Assembly: GCA_010093685.1 (NCBI GenBank)
Contig: MU006224.1
Coordinates: forward strand, 1,208,476-1,272,475
Direction: 5' to 3'
From: Ophiobolus disseminans
Taxonomy: Eukaryota; Ascomycota; Dothideomycetes; Pleosporales; Phaeosphaeriaceae
DNA: 64,000 nucleotides
Shown here: one piece after another, positions 11,044-22,277 of the stretch
How positions within the stretch are numbered: position 1 is the first letter of the stretch
How the letters are laid out: each line of letters opens with the position of its first letter
Notes under the pieces: generated by a model
Told to the model about the DNA's origin: nothing
The model's database searches: none
The model's input: the letters and a program-made list of their open reading frames with translations, nothing else
Translations under genes and position numbers: made by a program

Positions 11044-12928
11044 CTAGAAATTCTCTTTGCCCCATACGAAACTGAAGCCCGGCTGCGAGTACATGTTGCA
11101 CTTGACATGCAACGTCGAACCCAGGCCCTTGGGTCCGCAGAAGAAGACACCGGCTTCTGCTGGTGAGTGGATCTTGCGAATAGATTTGAAAATCATGTCC
11201 CAGTTAGGGCGACCGAAGTTTGTGGGTGCGCGCAGGCCGGTGATGGCGTCTTGTTCGGCGTTCGCGTCGTTGATCATGATGTTTGTTGCGTCGTCTGCTT
11301 TGATCTTTGCGGTGAGGTACTAGTAATGGCGTTAGTGAGGAACTTCTGGGTGCTGTATGATCTTGTGAACTCACGGTGTGGATCTCAATGTGGTCATCAA
11401 TGTCTTGCGCCTCGATTGCAAGAAGCAGCGACCTGAACCACTCGAATGAGCCAAAATCTCTGCAGATCCAGAAGAAGTACACTTTTCGCAGGCGTGTCCG
11501 GCCTTGGGGGTAGTTCATGCGGTACCAGATACTCTTGAGAATGGAGGCGAATGGCGTAACACCGATACCGGCACCAACGAGGACGGCAACTTCGAATTTG
11601 AACACATCTTCGGAAGCTGAACCGAAGGGTCCGTCGATATAAACTCGGGGAAGGATTTGTCGGAGCGCGATTTCCTCGCTGCTTCCTCCCTTTTCGCCTT
11701 TCTCCCCGCCGGCCTTTTTGTCGAGATTGCAACCGAGCGCTTTGCCGACGGAGCGGGTGAAGTCGCCAACCATGCGCATATGGATCGAGATGTAATCTTC
11801 CTCAGGTGCGCTGGTGAGTGTGAAGGGATGGTATTGCCAAATCGACACTTCTGGGCAGCACATGAAAATGTACTAACCAAGTTAGTACTTGTAATTCTTC
11901 TGAGACGTCTTCTTTGCTTACCTGTCCAGCACGAGTCTTCGTATGCTCCTTCTTGATCTGGATCTCACAAACGTTGCTGGGGTGCTGAATGACTTTCGAA
12001 ATATATGTCTTGTGCCGTCCTCGAACTTCACGCGCGATCCGCTCAGCCAGGTACGCGAACCCGCCATACATCCAATACTCCCAGAAGACACCGATGCCAT
12101 CGCAAAAGGGCGCAAAGTCGGGCTTGATCATGCAAAACGCTCCGTGAATGGACCAAAAGATGAAGAACACGACGAAGAGGTGGTGCGTGTACCAGAAGCG
12201 TTCGAAGTTTGCTCGTCGTGCCTTCTCTGCAGCTGTAAGGGCGATCGCCATCAGTGCAAATAGCATGACATATCCACTCCATCCAGGACCAGTCGCAAGG
12301 TTGGCTAAAATGAAGCCCATGAATCCGAGGTTGTTGCTGGCCGAGAATTTGGCAAGATTATTCCAATGCGCAATCGTGTGAACCCAGGAAAAGAATACAA
12401 TCGACCAGGCGACCAGCTTGTGGAAAGTGATGTTCTTGTCGAATGGAATGATGTCGTTCAGAGGCGTGCGACGAGCCATTGATATTAAGTTCCTGCAAAC
12501 CGGGAACAGGATGAAAGCAACATCGACGTGCAGTACCAGCGCGGCCGAACGAGCGATGGGAAATGTTATGCCGAATTGATTTCGTGAGCCTATCGAGTTG
12601 TCCTGTGATATGTCAATCACTATGCGCAATCAAACGTCGCATGCATATCGTACTTTGAAGCCGTAGTTCATCATGCCGAAAGTGAACACCATGACATGTA
12701 GTATTACAAATGTAAAGACGAAGCTTTCGCGTGTTAGTTAGGTCCTGTGATGCGATCGCAACGAACGTACAATCTTCGATAGCCCTCGTTCACCATCCAC
12801 ACATCAAACTTCTCTTTTCGCGTCAACGCCCGCGGCCGCTCATCCGACATCTCGCCAGACATAAGCATGCGCGTTAGAGGTGGCCATCTTGATCGTTCTC
12901 GACCTGTGAGACTGGTGGTGTAGGACAT
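11044..12928 (-). CDS. noxB: NADPH oxidase, NoxB/Nox2 type
   Basis: Five exons: 12928-12771, 12723-12654, 12602-11922, 11872-11375, 11319-11044; 560 aa, all splice phases agree. It is a ferric-reductase-fold membrane protein. Haem-ligand histidines have the NOX spacing: His137/His151 and His216/His229. The FAD motif HPFT is at 318-321 and the NADPH-binding GAGIGVTPF at 403-411; it ends in GFSFVWGKENF. The N-terminal LTRKEKFDVWMVNEG and the tail resemble the NoxB rather than the NoxA branch as I know it. NoxB makes superoxide with the NoxR regulator and a tetraspanin (Pls1), and is needed for ascospore germination and host penetration in several fungi. A second Met at codon 21 is a possible alternative start. 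Confidence 0.93.
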
Positions 12929-14130
12929 GGCTAGAGGAGGAGAAGTGGTAGTGGCGAGTTGCCTAGACTAGATGCCGTCGATCTTCAGACCTGCTGAGAG
13001 TGGCCGAAGTATGTATTTTATTGAAAGAGTGTCTAGAGTTCTGCAAAAGTATTAGTATTACAACAAAGAGAGAGTTGGCGACGCCATGGTATGGTATGCG
13101 AGAGCGACAACGATGAGAGGAGAGACTCACAAACAGGTGCCCGCACAGAAGAAGAGAAGGTATAGAAGGGATGAGCTCTTGGTCACCCGGCTAAAGAAGC
13201 ACCGGCATGAAAACGGAGGAAAGTCCTGACCCAAGGGGGAAACAAAAGTCTATAAGCACATGTAATGAAGGCGGACAGGTCGGGAAAGAGGGTAAGTGGG
13301 GAATCGTATTCAGGATATCACTGTCTGCGCCATGTGGGCATCGGCTCAAGACGCGTGGAAAACGGGCAGTAAGGCTTAACGAGACAGCGAAACGGTTGCA
13401 AAAGTCGAACCACTTTCATGAGTTCACCATCCAAAGCTGCGACACGAGGGGATGAGACCTTCGAGAGCGCGTATCGCAGGCGGAAGCCAGCCAATCAAAG
13501 CTTGGATGTGGGTCCAATGGGGCGAATTGTTAGCCAAGATGAGGCTCTGAAACCTAAGTGGCCATGGCATTCTGCCTTTGCTATGCGATTTGGCCGTCGG
13601 CCGTGTTTCATAGGTGTAGGAGGCGGCGTGTCTAAAACTCCGCCAAGGTTTTGGATCGGTGGCGCTAAAATGAAGTGCCGCCAGGCGACTCCCAGCCACC
13701 CAACCCCGACATCCTTCCGCCACCATTCGACCGCACCACAAGGAGCTCGCCGTGGGGCCGCGGATAACGGCAGCGGTTCACGATAATCTTCCGATCGGGG
13801 CTGAAAAGCCACGCTGTAGGGGAGGGGTGCGGTCGTTGCTCTTTGCTGACTTGTCTCCTTACAAACTCATGACACGGGACTAGGCATTCATGATGTGGGT
13901 CAGATTTCTTCGCGATGAAGGTCAAGTAACTGTAGAGAACGACGTTGTATACCTGACAGCTGGCTCATCGTACAGGTATTGGGTTCAAACATCGATATGT
14001 CCTTTATTTCAACCAGCCGCATACCCAACCCAACCTCTATTTCTGTCCAAACATTCTTAGTCTCGGCACCAAGCAAGCAAGAACCTTTTTTTACAACATC
14101 GCTTGCTAAGATACACCACCAGCCACACGC
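12929..14130. promoter_or_regulatory. noxB upstream region and SDR 3' flank
   Basis: This 1.2-kb stretch lies upstream of noxB and downstream of the dehydrogenase. The part near 13000-13200 is purine-rich (GAGAGGAGAGAC-like) as in many fungal 5' leaders. Frames of about 105-122 aa at 13400-13810 overlap on both strands with no family signature and are taken as chance. Confidence 0.35.
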
Positions 14131-14964
14131 TCAAAGCATCAGAAATCCACCAGATGCGGAGATTGTCTGTCCCGAAACCCACTTTGCATCCTCACTCGCC
14201 AGCCATGCCACGATCCGGGCAACATCGTCCACCTTCCCGACACGACGCTCAACAGCGGTGATCTTGAGCTGGGCCTCGACCATATCCTTAGGCACATCAT
14301 CCAGCATCTCAGACTCTGTTGCGCCAGGAGCCACAGCGTTGACCGTGTGTCCCGCACCACCAAGCTCCTGTGCTAAGCTTCGCGTCATACCTTCGATTGC
14401 TGCCTTGGAGCCAGCGTAGAGTGCCATCTGTGGAGGACCAATTCTAGCACCGACAGACGACAAGTTGATGATTCTGCCTGGTGCACGCAGGTGCGGCACA
14501 ACCGCTCTGGTCATGAGCAGCGGTGCTCGGACGTTCACATCGAAGATGTTGGCGTAGTCTTCTGCAGTGGTTTCTGTGATTGGTCTCCCAAAGAGGACAC
14601 CTGCGTTGTTCACGAGAATGTCGATTTTGCCGCCGAAGGCTTTGAGTGTGGCTTGGACTATCTTCTCGGGCGCGTCGACAGTGGCGAGGTCTGCTTGGAC
14701 GATCGTTGCGGCGCTGCCATTGTTGAGGGCTTTGATATCTGCTGCGACCTTCTCCGCAAGTTCACTACTCTTCTGAGACGTGTATACAAGAGTGACCTGG
14801 TAAGACAATGAGCTCATGTCTTGAAAAGCACTGGATCCTGTTCAGCTTACTTTGGCCCCTCTGCGCGCCAACTCCAACGCCAAGCCTGCGCCAATTCCTC
14901 TAGAAGCGCCGGTAACAATGGCCACTTTGTCCTGGAGAGTAAGAGCTGTTGCTTGAGATGTCAT
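14131..14964 (-). CDS. short-chain dehydrogenase/reductase (FabG-like SDR)
   Basis: Two exons, 14964-14851 and 14796-14131; 259 aa, the usual classical-SDR length. The NAD(P)-binding TGASRGIG lies near residues 18-25, NNAG near 95, the catalytic Ser in LSSVGA, and Tyr/Lys in YAGSKAA. SWVSGQ-type C-terminal residues (KWVSGQTISASGG) complete the pattern. It resembles 3-oxoacyl-ACP-reductase-like fungal SDRs, but substrate and cofactor preference cannot be told. There is no targeting signal. Exon 1 holds the glycine-rich nucleotide-binding loop; the intron falls after the first strand-helix-strand unit. Confidence 0.92.
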
Positions 14965-15572
14965 GAGGTGTGCCTCTGAATCTGAGCCCTTGAGGTGCAG
15001 CCAAAATTGTGTTTTGTCGCCTAGAATGTGAAAGAAAAAGCCCGTATACCCTCACAGCACTATTAAACCTTTGAATGAGTATGTTAAGAACGCAAGGGTA
15101 GACAGGTCTATCTTTCGTGGGACACAAATTATTACACCACCTGGCGAGCCCATTCCCGTCATTGCTCTATGCTGATGTAATTTGGGGGATCACAAACGTC
15201 ATCAGGGTCCGATGAACACCGAGATAGCCGATTAGCTTCGGATCGGTCAACTATGAGATAATGGTAGGTAGATAAATTGTCGATTGCACTGCTAAAAAGG
15301 GATCTAATACTAAGACATCCTCAATGTTAGGGTATTACACAAAATGCTCGCTCAAAAGATGAAAGAAGTAAATGCCACCATGGCTTTCCGCACAGAATGC
15401 TTGTAAAGTTGTATGGGCCAGTCCAGAAGAGCACAGCTTAGAAGGTCGAAGTGCTGTGCTTTCGTGGGTGCGTGACACACGTTGTAGTCGCTCGGTGCGG
15501 TGGGTATATGTTGCGATCGATTTCGGCTGAACTGTCGACTCTCGGCCGGTCCTCCTACTTTGTATGACGTCC
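14965..15572. other. intergenic region
   Basis: These 608 bp are upstream of the SDR gene and downstream of the small membrane protein gene. I see only short unconvincing frames. Confidence 0.35.
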
Positions 15573-15794
15573 TCATATTTTGATAAACCGTCGGATACCG
15601 GTGGCTTTCTTTGCGTTCGGGTCGACCTTTTTGGGGTATGCTTTTGATGTCTCAAAGTGGATGTACCAGCAGACCAGACCGAAGAGCGAGAGCCCAAATA
15701 TGACGAGGAACAACGTTATGACCGGGCGGCCATCTGCTTGGACTGAGCGAAGAGCAGTTGGTGTGAGGATTGGTGCGAGCCATTCGAAGGCCAT
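15573..15794 (-). CDS. small single-pass membrane protein, unknown
   Basis: A 73-aa frame with ATG start and balanced codon use. One strong transmembrane segment lies at about residues 25-44 (ITLFLVIFGLSLFGLVCWYI), followed by a lysine/arginine-rich tail with KKVDPNAKKATGIRR. The short N-terminus, one helix and basic C-terminal tail would suit a mitochondrial inner-membrane or ER accessory subunit, but I recognise no family. No intron is needed. Upstream minus-strand frames to 16057 might add exons, but none joins convincingly. Confidence 0.45.
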   Translation of the reverse strand: MAFEWLAPILTPTALRSVQADGRPVITLFLVIFGLSLFGLVCWYIHFETSKAYPKKVDPNAKKATGIRRFIKI

Positions 15795-16751
15795 TGTGAT
15801 TGCGGATGATGTGGTAGGTCCGAAGGAAAGAGCAAGTTTTTGTTTATTAATTCAACTGACGCTGTGTGCTCGACGACGTAGTAAAGAGATAAAAGTGCGA
15901 TACAGCCGGCTGCAGTTATGAACGAAAGTATATGGACGTTGTCGAAGCCGAAGAAACGAAAGAAACAGAGGCGAAAATTAGTGTCGGGAAAAGTTGCGCG
16001 GGAGAGCGGACAAGTACTTCTCAAGGGTAGTGTTCCAGGCGCCGCGCGCAGAGGCAACGCGTCCGCAAAACCACAATCGTTTCGAGCATGACCTGATCTT
16101 TAGCTGATTGCATAATGTTTCTTACAAACACCATTCAGAGTCGGCAGAGAACTGTCGTCATTTGGCGTGGCCAATGCTGCGCCATGTGTGTTTCGAAGTC
16201 GAGGCGGTGCAGGGGTAGAGATGAGACGTGCCAACCAAAGTGGTGTTGCAGATGATAGATGACCGATGCAAACAGGGTCGCTCTCCCGCGACAGCACGCC
16301 CCGGGTGGTGCTGATGGAGCATTTCCAACATCACACGCGGTTCTCGGACTCATGCAGTTGTGTCTTCGGACTCCGAGGGCCGTCGCGAACCTGACAAACA
16401 CGGAAGGTCGGCAAATCCTCTCACGTGACCCGGGAAATCGCCTCACGTAAGCTGCACGCTCGGCCTCCGCTTGGCTGCTATTGGCTGCGAAATTCCCTTC
16501 CACACCTCACCGACTGTTGGCTCACGCTGCACACCCTCACCTGCACATATACCTCGCACCCTCCCTGCAGTCTTAGACACCTTTGTGCTGCCACAGTCGC
16601 ATTTGACTTCACTGAATATCGGTTTGTAAAAAGCCTGCAAGAGAATTTTTAACATATAGGTGTCATTGTTAAAGGTTATATACCCCGCATACCAGAGCAC
16701 GCCGTGAAACGGAGAGCAATCGCCACAAGTCACCACCTCAAGTCTTCGACA
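15795..16751. other. intergenic region upstream of NEP1
   Basis: This 957-bp stretch is bounded by divergent genes. A minus-strand 147-codon frame at 16443-16886 overlaps the NEP1 first exon and has no signature, so it is treated as a shadow. Pyrimidine-rich sequence near 16500-16600 may be the NEP1 leader. Confidence 0.35.
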
Positions 16752-17722
16752 ATGCCTGGACCACTCAAGCCAGAAACGCCAGCTGAAAGGCCGTCCTCTC
16801 GAGACGAATCTGAACGCGGCACTAAGCGTGCAAGTATGTCGATGATCCGGCCCACCCGCAGAATACCCAGTCTCTTCTTTCCACATATCGCGACCGCGCT
16901 AACTGGCCGTTCAACCGGCAGGAACCCAATCGATGCCTCCTCCAGAGCTCCCCAGGCTCGTTGCCGAACAGCACGCACCCATTGCCACGAGCGATAAGGA
17001 TAGCCAACGACTTATCGTGGTGCTGTGCAATGCCACCCTCGAGACCTACAAGGCGTCACACGGCACAGGACGAGGCCCTGGAGCGCGGGAGGACAAGTAC
17101 AACCTCCTAAACAGCGACGACCACATTGGCGTGATGCGCAAAATGGGCCGCGACATCAGTGAGGCCCGGCCAGATATCACCCACCAGGTGTGTACAACAT
17201 GTTACTACGGGCCCCGTAGTCGTGTTAGCTAACGTGGCACCACAGTGCCTGCTCACACTACTCGACTCGCCAATCAACAAGGCAGGCAAGCTCCAGATCT
17301 ATATCCAAACCTCGAAGAATGTCCTCATCAGGGTCAGCCCGACAGTCCGCATCCCTAGAACATTCAAGCGATTTGCTGGATTGATGGTACAACTGCTCCA
17401 CAAGCACCAAATCCGGTCAGTCAATTCCCAGGAGAAGCTCATCGAAGTCATCAAGAACCCCATCACCGACCACCTTCCACCCAATTGCCGCAAGATTACG
17501 CTCAGCTTCGATTCCGAGGTCGTGCGCGTAAGCGATTACATCTCCGGCCTCAACAAGAGCGAAAGCATAGCAGTCTTCGTTGGAGCCATGGCGAAGGGCA
17601 ACGATGACTTTGCCGATCACATAAAAGATGACAGCATCGCTATCAGCCAGTTCAATCTGAGTGCCAGCGTTGCATGCAGCAAGTTCTGCCATGCGGCAGA
17701 GGACGTATGGGGTATCTTTTAG
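16752..17722 (+). CDS. NEP1: rRNA N1-methylpseudouridine methyltransferase Nep1/Emg1
   Basis: Three exons: 16752-16833, 16922-17187, 17246-17722; 274 aa. Family blocks are clear: LIVVLCNATLE, YNLLNSDDH, GRDISEARPDITHQ, CLLTLLDSPINKAGKL, NVLIRVSPTVRIPRTFKRF, GLMVQLLHKHQIR and VIKNPITDHLP, ending with the SPOUT-fold knot (FVGAMAKG, ISQFNLSAS, CSKFCHAAEDVWGIF). Nep1/Emg1 methylates a pseudouridine in 18S rRNA and is essential for 40S assembly in the nucleolus; both are known for the family. Exon 1 carries a disordered charged N-terminal tail. Intron 1 (88 nt) and intron 2 (58 nt) restore the frame exactly. Confidence 0.95.
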
Positions 17723-19089
17723 GATACGAACAACCACCGCACAGCCTGTCCACAAAGGACACGCCACTTGGCCGCCGAACGACTATTGGTCCGCCAGTTT
17801 CACTGTCGTAATAAGAGGAGGGACCAGGATTCATGATAGGCAGCAGGACACGCATCTTGGCTTAGATCACAACATCGACAGCCTGTGCGCTACTGCAATT
17901 GCTTTGAGCGTCTGCTTGAGATTCTTTTACAACAAAACAATACTCTGGCTCAACGCCCAAACATCGTTCTTCTTTGAAGAACTCGTGGGGCATTTCAACC
18001 TGCCCTACACACCTGTCTTTTCTTTCCTCGCACGACGGCAAAGTGAACCGTTCACGCGCAAATGTAAGTGTCCTTGTATCACTGGTCGAGTTGCTTGGGG
18101 TATGTGTTGGCCCCCGCTCGGTCCTGTTGTTCTCTCGTCAGCAGTCAGCTTTTTAGATAATCGCTGCTCTTGATGACGTCTTAGTCGTCGCAAAAATGCA
18201 TTCATGTCAATATGTACAACACCTGGCGAGCCAAATAGTACGCTTTCCGTTATTGCCACTGCTGCGATGTGAGGATTTACTCAACAAGTATATTCCTGGC
18301 AAGTCGCTTCCAGCCATACTTTACTGGGCCAAGTACCAGGATTTGTCGCGTGCTGCGCATGCGGCGGGAGACTTGCGGTGCGGATGGAACCGCCGCTGAT
18401 CTCCCAGAGAAGTGAAGAACACCACAAAAAGCAAGTGGATGTCGAATCCTACGATTCTGTGGGTATGAATTCACGATCTGAGCGAGGGCCTCCACATGCT
18501 GGCCTCACTTTGAACATGCTCAATCGAAGTACCGTCATTGAGGACGTCACACCATCAATCGTGCAGTGCGGCGACATTTGGCGCATTCAAACCGCAGAAA
18601 AATCGCCTGTGCGCGGCCGACGAGCAGGACCATCAAGGGCGAGGTGCGTTCTATTGCTGGGTGCAATGTGAGGCGCGTGTAACTTACTCCTTCGCGGACA
18701 CGGGCCGAGGATGACATCCAATGAGCCTCACTTCCCGCTCGCCTATATCAACACTTATTTAGCTGCAGACGCAGGACATGTGGCAGCCCCAGGGACAACA
18801 TGACAACGACCTCCTTGATAACCAACAGCATCAGTGGGGCGTGCTAGTGATAGCTTTTCCGTAACGGTATCGGACGCCCTCACGATGGATCGAGATGGTC
18901 CAGCCAAACGGGCCCCGATATAAACCTCTATACTTACTGCTGCCTCGACTTCCACTTCACATAGCCTACCTCTCCGAGCCAGCTGCAACATCTGTGTTCG
19001 AAAAAGCTCTTCCTTCCGCTTAGAATTTCGTTTCTTGAAAATACGCCTTCATACTTTCGCTTCATTCGTCGCTCACCGCTATCCGCACA
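17723..19089. other. intergenic region
   Basis: This 1.37-kb stretch holds only short overlapping frames (up to about 170 codons running on from the NEP1 3' flank) without domain signatures. The last 150 bp before 19090 are pyrimidine-rich with a CTTTCT-type tract, consistent with a fungal promoter/leader. Confidence 0.35.
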
Positions 19090-21291
19090 ATGCCAGTTTC
19101 TCACATTGGACTTACGGTTTCTCATCTTCCAACTTCGACATCGTTCTTTCTATCTGCTCTTCAACCTCTCGGCTATCGGTATATTGGGCAGTCAGGACAT
19201 CAGGTCGGCTTCGGTATTCGTGATGCGGACTTCTTTCTCTGCCAAGAAACGCCTGGGTAAGGATGCCTGTCGATCAATGAGCACACCGCGACTAACAACA
19301 AACATAGCGTAAAAGCCGGCGCCGCACACATCGCATTCACCGCTCCTAGTCGTACAGCTGTTCGAGACTTCTATACCGCAGCCCTGACCGCTGGTGGTCG
19401 TCCCAACGGTGCCCCTGCCACACGATGCGACGAAGACGGCCACTTCAATGCTGCCATACTTGATCTGGACGGCAACAGCATCGAAGTCGTGTTCAGAAAT
19501 GGACCAGACGTCGGAGATGATGGGACTGTGATTGGGCATAGTAGGGTCATCAAATGGCAGCGGAGTGTCCATGAGAGTTACGAGAGCTATCGCAGCGAAT
19601 CCAGAAGTATCGTCAGCTCCCACACATCTGCCTCAAGAGCAGCCCCCACTGAGGTCGCAGCATCAGTGGTCTCAAAAGCACCGACGTCTGTCTCGAAAGC
19701 AGGTAGCCTCGCCAGAAGCATGTCCGAGCCTGTCGCTGTTCCTCAAACTATGACAACCTCCGACGCCGGCAGTGGAGCAGCTAAGCAGCTCATTGGAACC
19801 CTACTTGGTGCAGCCGCAGGCGCAGCAGTCGCTTATGCAATGGTCAGGAGCGAGCAAGACAGTGCGAAGAAAGAGTCGGACTTCAGCGCGTTCATGGAAG
19901 CGAAGAAGATCGTCCAGGGTGCTGCCGGTTATCTTGCTCAGGCCTCATCCCAAACCAAGCCACCCATGCAAGCCCCACCGCTTGCCATCGAGGCCGCAGT
20001 CCCGACTCCACTAGAGTCAGTACACCGCAACATTGATGCTCAATCATACCATTCATCTACACCGCCGCAACCACGTAGTGTTTACGCTGCACCGTTACAG
20101 ATTGATGCTCAGTCCTACCATTCATCCACACCGCCGCAACCACGTAGTGTTTACACTGCTCCCTTACAGATTGACGCTCAATCTTATCATTCTTCTACGC
20201 CACCGCAACCACGTAATGTCTACACTGGTCCTCGAGGGGTCGAGGCACCCCCGGCTTACTACTCAGCATCGGTCGTCTCCAAGTCTCAGGCACCTGCACC
20301 GCTTGCGCTCGAGTATGCGCCAGCGCGCTCCGTTGCATCCCAAGCGAGGTCAAGATACACTGCCACACGATCTGTGACAAGCCCTGAACTCTTGACCATC
20401 GAGAAGGCGCGCAGTACTACCTCGACTGCGAAGCCACAAAGTGTAGTCTCGAGAGCTCAAAGCGCTGCCTACAGCGCCGCCCCAAGCAGTCTCATTTCTT
20501 CCTTTGTAGCTGATCATGAACCGCGCCATGCCAGCGAGGGTAGCGTTCACTCGCATCACTCAAGTAGATCCAAGGCAAAATCATCACACACTGACGCCTC
20601 ACGGCATACTTCAAAGTCACGACATAGTCGTAGCCACCACTCTGAAGCCGTTGAATCATCCCCATCACCTCCTCCCCCATCCTCAAAAGCACCACCCAAG
20701 GTTCCATCGAAAGCCTCTTCGCTCGTGAGCAGCATCCTAGGCCGCTCAACTACCAGTAAAAACGACGACTTCATCGACGACCTCGACATCGAAGAGCTAA
20801 CCGAAGACGATATGGACACCGTCGTACCCAGCGACAGTATCTCTCAAATCGGCTCCTCCACCTCCCGTCGCAAGCACAAGAGCAAGAAGCATTCTGACTC
20901 CGCCTCCTCAGTCAGCAAACACTCATCTGCCTCGAAACACTCAAGTTCGCACCGCTCTCACCGCTCCCACAAGTCCCGCGACGAGGACCCTGAAGACGAC
21001 GCGGCTTCGCACCACTCCTCCGAGAGCAAGAAGTCGCGCCGTAAGCACCGCCCATCCGTCGTCTCGGAGCCCAGCGATGCGAGCACGATCAAGCCTGTTA
21101 AGAGCTCGTCGCGCAAGGACTCTGTTACGCAGGGCCAGTACGACGGCTTGTTCGATGAGGTCAAGTATGGTGCGGGGAGCGTGGCGGTTCGTGGCATAAC
21201 GCCGAGTATGGTTAGTGCGGCGGATAAGAATAGGACGAGGACGGTGGTTAGGCATGATATGGCGCAGAAGTCGAGGCTGTTTGAGGGGTAG
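19090..21291 (+). CDS. VOC/glyoxalase-fold protein with glycine-zipper and long Ser-rich repetitive tail
   Basis: Two exons, 19090-19256 and 19308-21291; 716 aa. Residues 1-120 form a vicinal-oxygen-chelate (glyoxalase/dioxygenase) fold: SHIGLTV at the start, AAHIAFTA in the middle, and LDLDGNSIEVVF, whose Glu is a typical metal ligand. After it comes a Ser/Ala region, then LIGTLLGAAAGAAVAYAMV (217-235), a glycine-zipper-like hydrophobic stretch able to insert in membranes. Three exact-length 23-aa repeats follow (298-366). Then come His/Ser/Lys-rich low-complexity sequence, an acidic patch (DDFIDDLDIEELTEDDMD) and a conserved-looking end (DGLFDEVKYGAGSVAVRG). VOC proteins are normally about 130-320 aa, so the tail is the oddity. 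Enzymatic activity is unproven. Confidence 0.85.
20032..20238 (+). repeat. 3 x 69-bp in-frame tandem repeat
   Basis: Three units start at 20032, 20101 and 20170, each 69 bp and encoding 23 aa with core IDAQSYHSSTPPQPRSVY. Differences are mostly silent or at unit ends (SVYAAPLQ, SVYTAPLQ, NVYTGPRG). The exact unit length keeps the reading frame, pointing to expansion inside the coding sequence. Confidence 0.9.
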
Positions 21292-22277
21292 GGGTGTGCT
21301 GGGGGGTGATAGCATATAAGGGGCTGGTGTGTGCATTTCGGGTGTCGGCGCATCGGGTGTGCTTATGTCTTGGTAGCTTTGCTTTGTGTTGCATGATGAG
21401 TATGGTAATGCTTCATGGTCGTGTATGACTAGTAATAGACTTTTACGAATCACACACAAGTAATATGAAATATTGTTCAACAAATACCGTATCTCCTTGC
21501 ACAAACATGCACGGAACTCTACGTTGGTGTCGTCGTTGTTGCTGTTGCATGACATAGACTGCCCATGTAATTGTCAAGGCTGTACAAATGTCTACCCAGC
21601 CCTCTTTTCCTCTCACCAAGTTTCTTCCACTATTCTCAAACCAGCAGTGAATGTAAACATCCGCGAAAGCCTACTACACCCAACAGCCACCCGCGCATCT
21701 CTAACCCAAGCGCTTCAGAATCCCTACCTTACACCAAAGTGAAAGTGAACACTCATCTTCACCACAACCCGCCAACTCTTACCATCTCAGCAGCATCTCT
21801 GTCTACACTAGTCTAAACCCTAGGCCTCGGCTTAAAGGCGCAGCAATCCACGTTTCTCTGAAACCTTCATAACTAAGTAATTCTCGCACCTAAGGTGAAG
21901 GTGGAAGCAAAACTAGCGCGCTATCTACAACGCCTAGCGCCCAACGTATAAAGGCAGTAGAGTGCACAGGCCTAGGGGAAAGAGTGCTACAATCGATGGC
22001 CGGTAGACTAGTTGCCTAATTAGGTATATTGAGTGTTTGCGTGGGAGGTCATGACAGCGTGTCGCTTTCACCACGGCTACGGCTACGGCTTCGCGCGGAG
22101 AATCTGGCCTCGGCTTAACGGACTGCAATCAATGGAAGAAGGGAAGTTGCCTGAATAGGTAATATGTGACGTTGTGGTGGGTGACCATTGTGTGCTTGGA
22201 ATGTTAGTGAAGATGTGAGTAAGTGTGTTGATCAGAATTTGTCTTGCACGTAGACCTTGGTTTTCTTCGCTTGCTTA
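21292..22277. other. intergenic region between convergent genes
   Basis: These 986 bp lie between convergent 3' ends and are AT-richer. They hold a weak imperfect direct repeat (GGCCTCGGCTTAA with flanks near 21823 and again near 22107). No gene is recognised. Confidence 0.35.

Noticed and set aside
11044..12928. Assignment of the NADPH oxidase as NoxA
   Set aside because: The LTRKEKFDVWMVNEG start and GFSFVWGKENF end, as I know the families, fit NoxB; a tree would settle it.
20941..21555. 204-codon minus-strand frame opposite the VOC-fusion tail
   Set aside because: It mirrors Ser/Lys repeats of the plus strand; Arg/Leu-rich and without signature.
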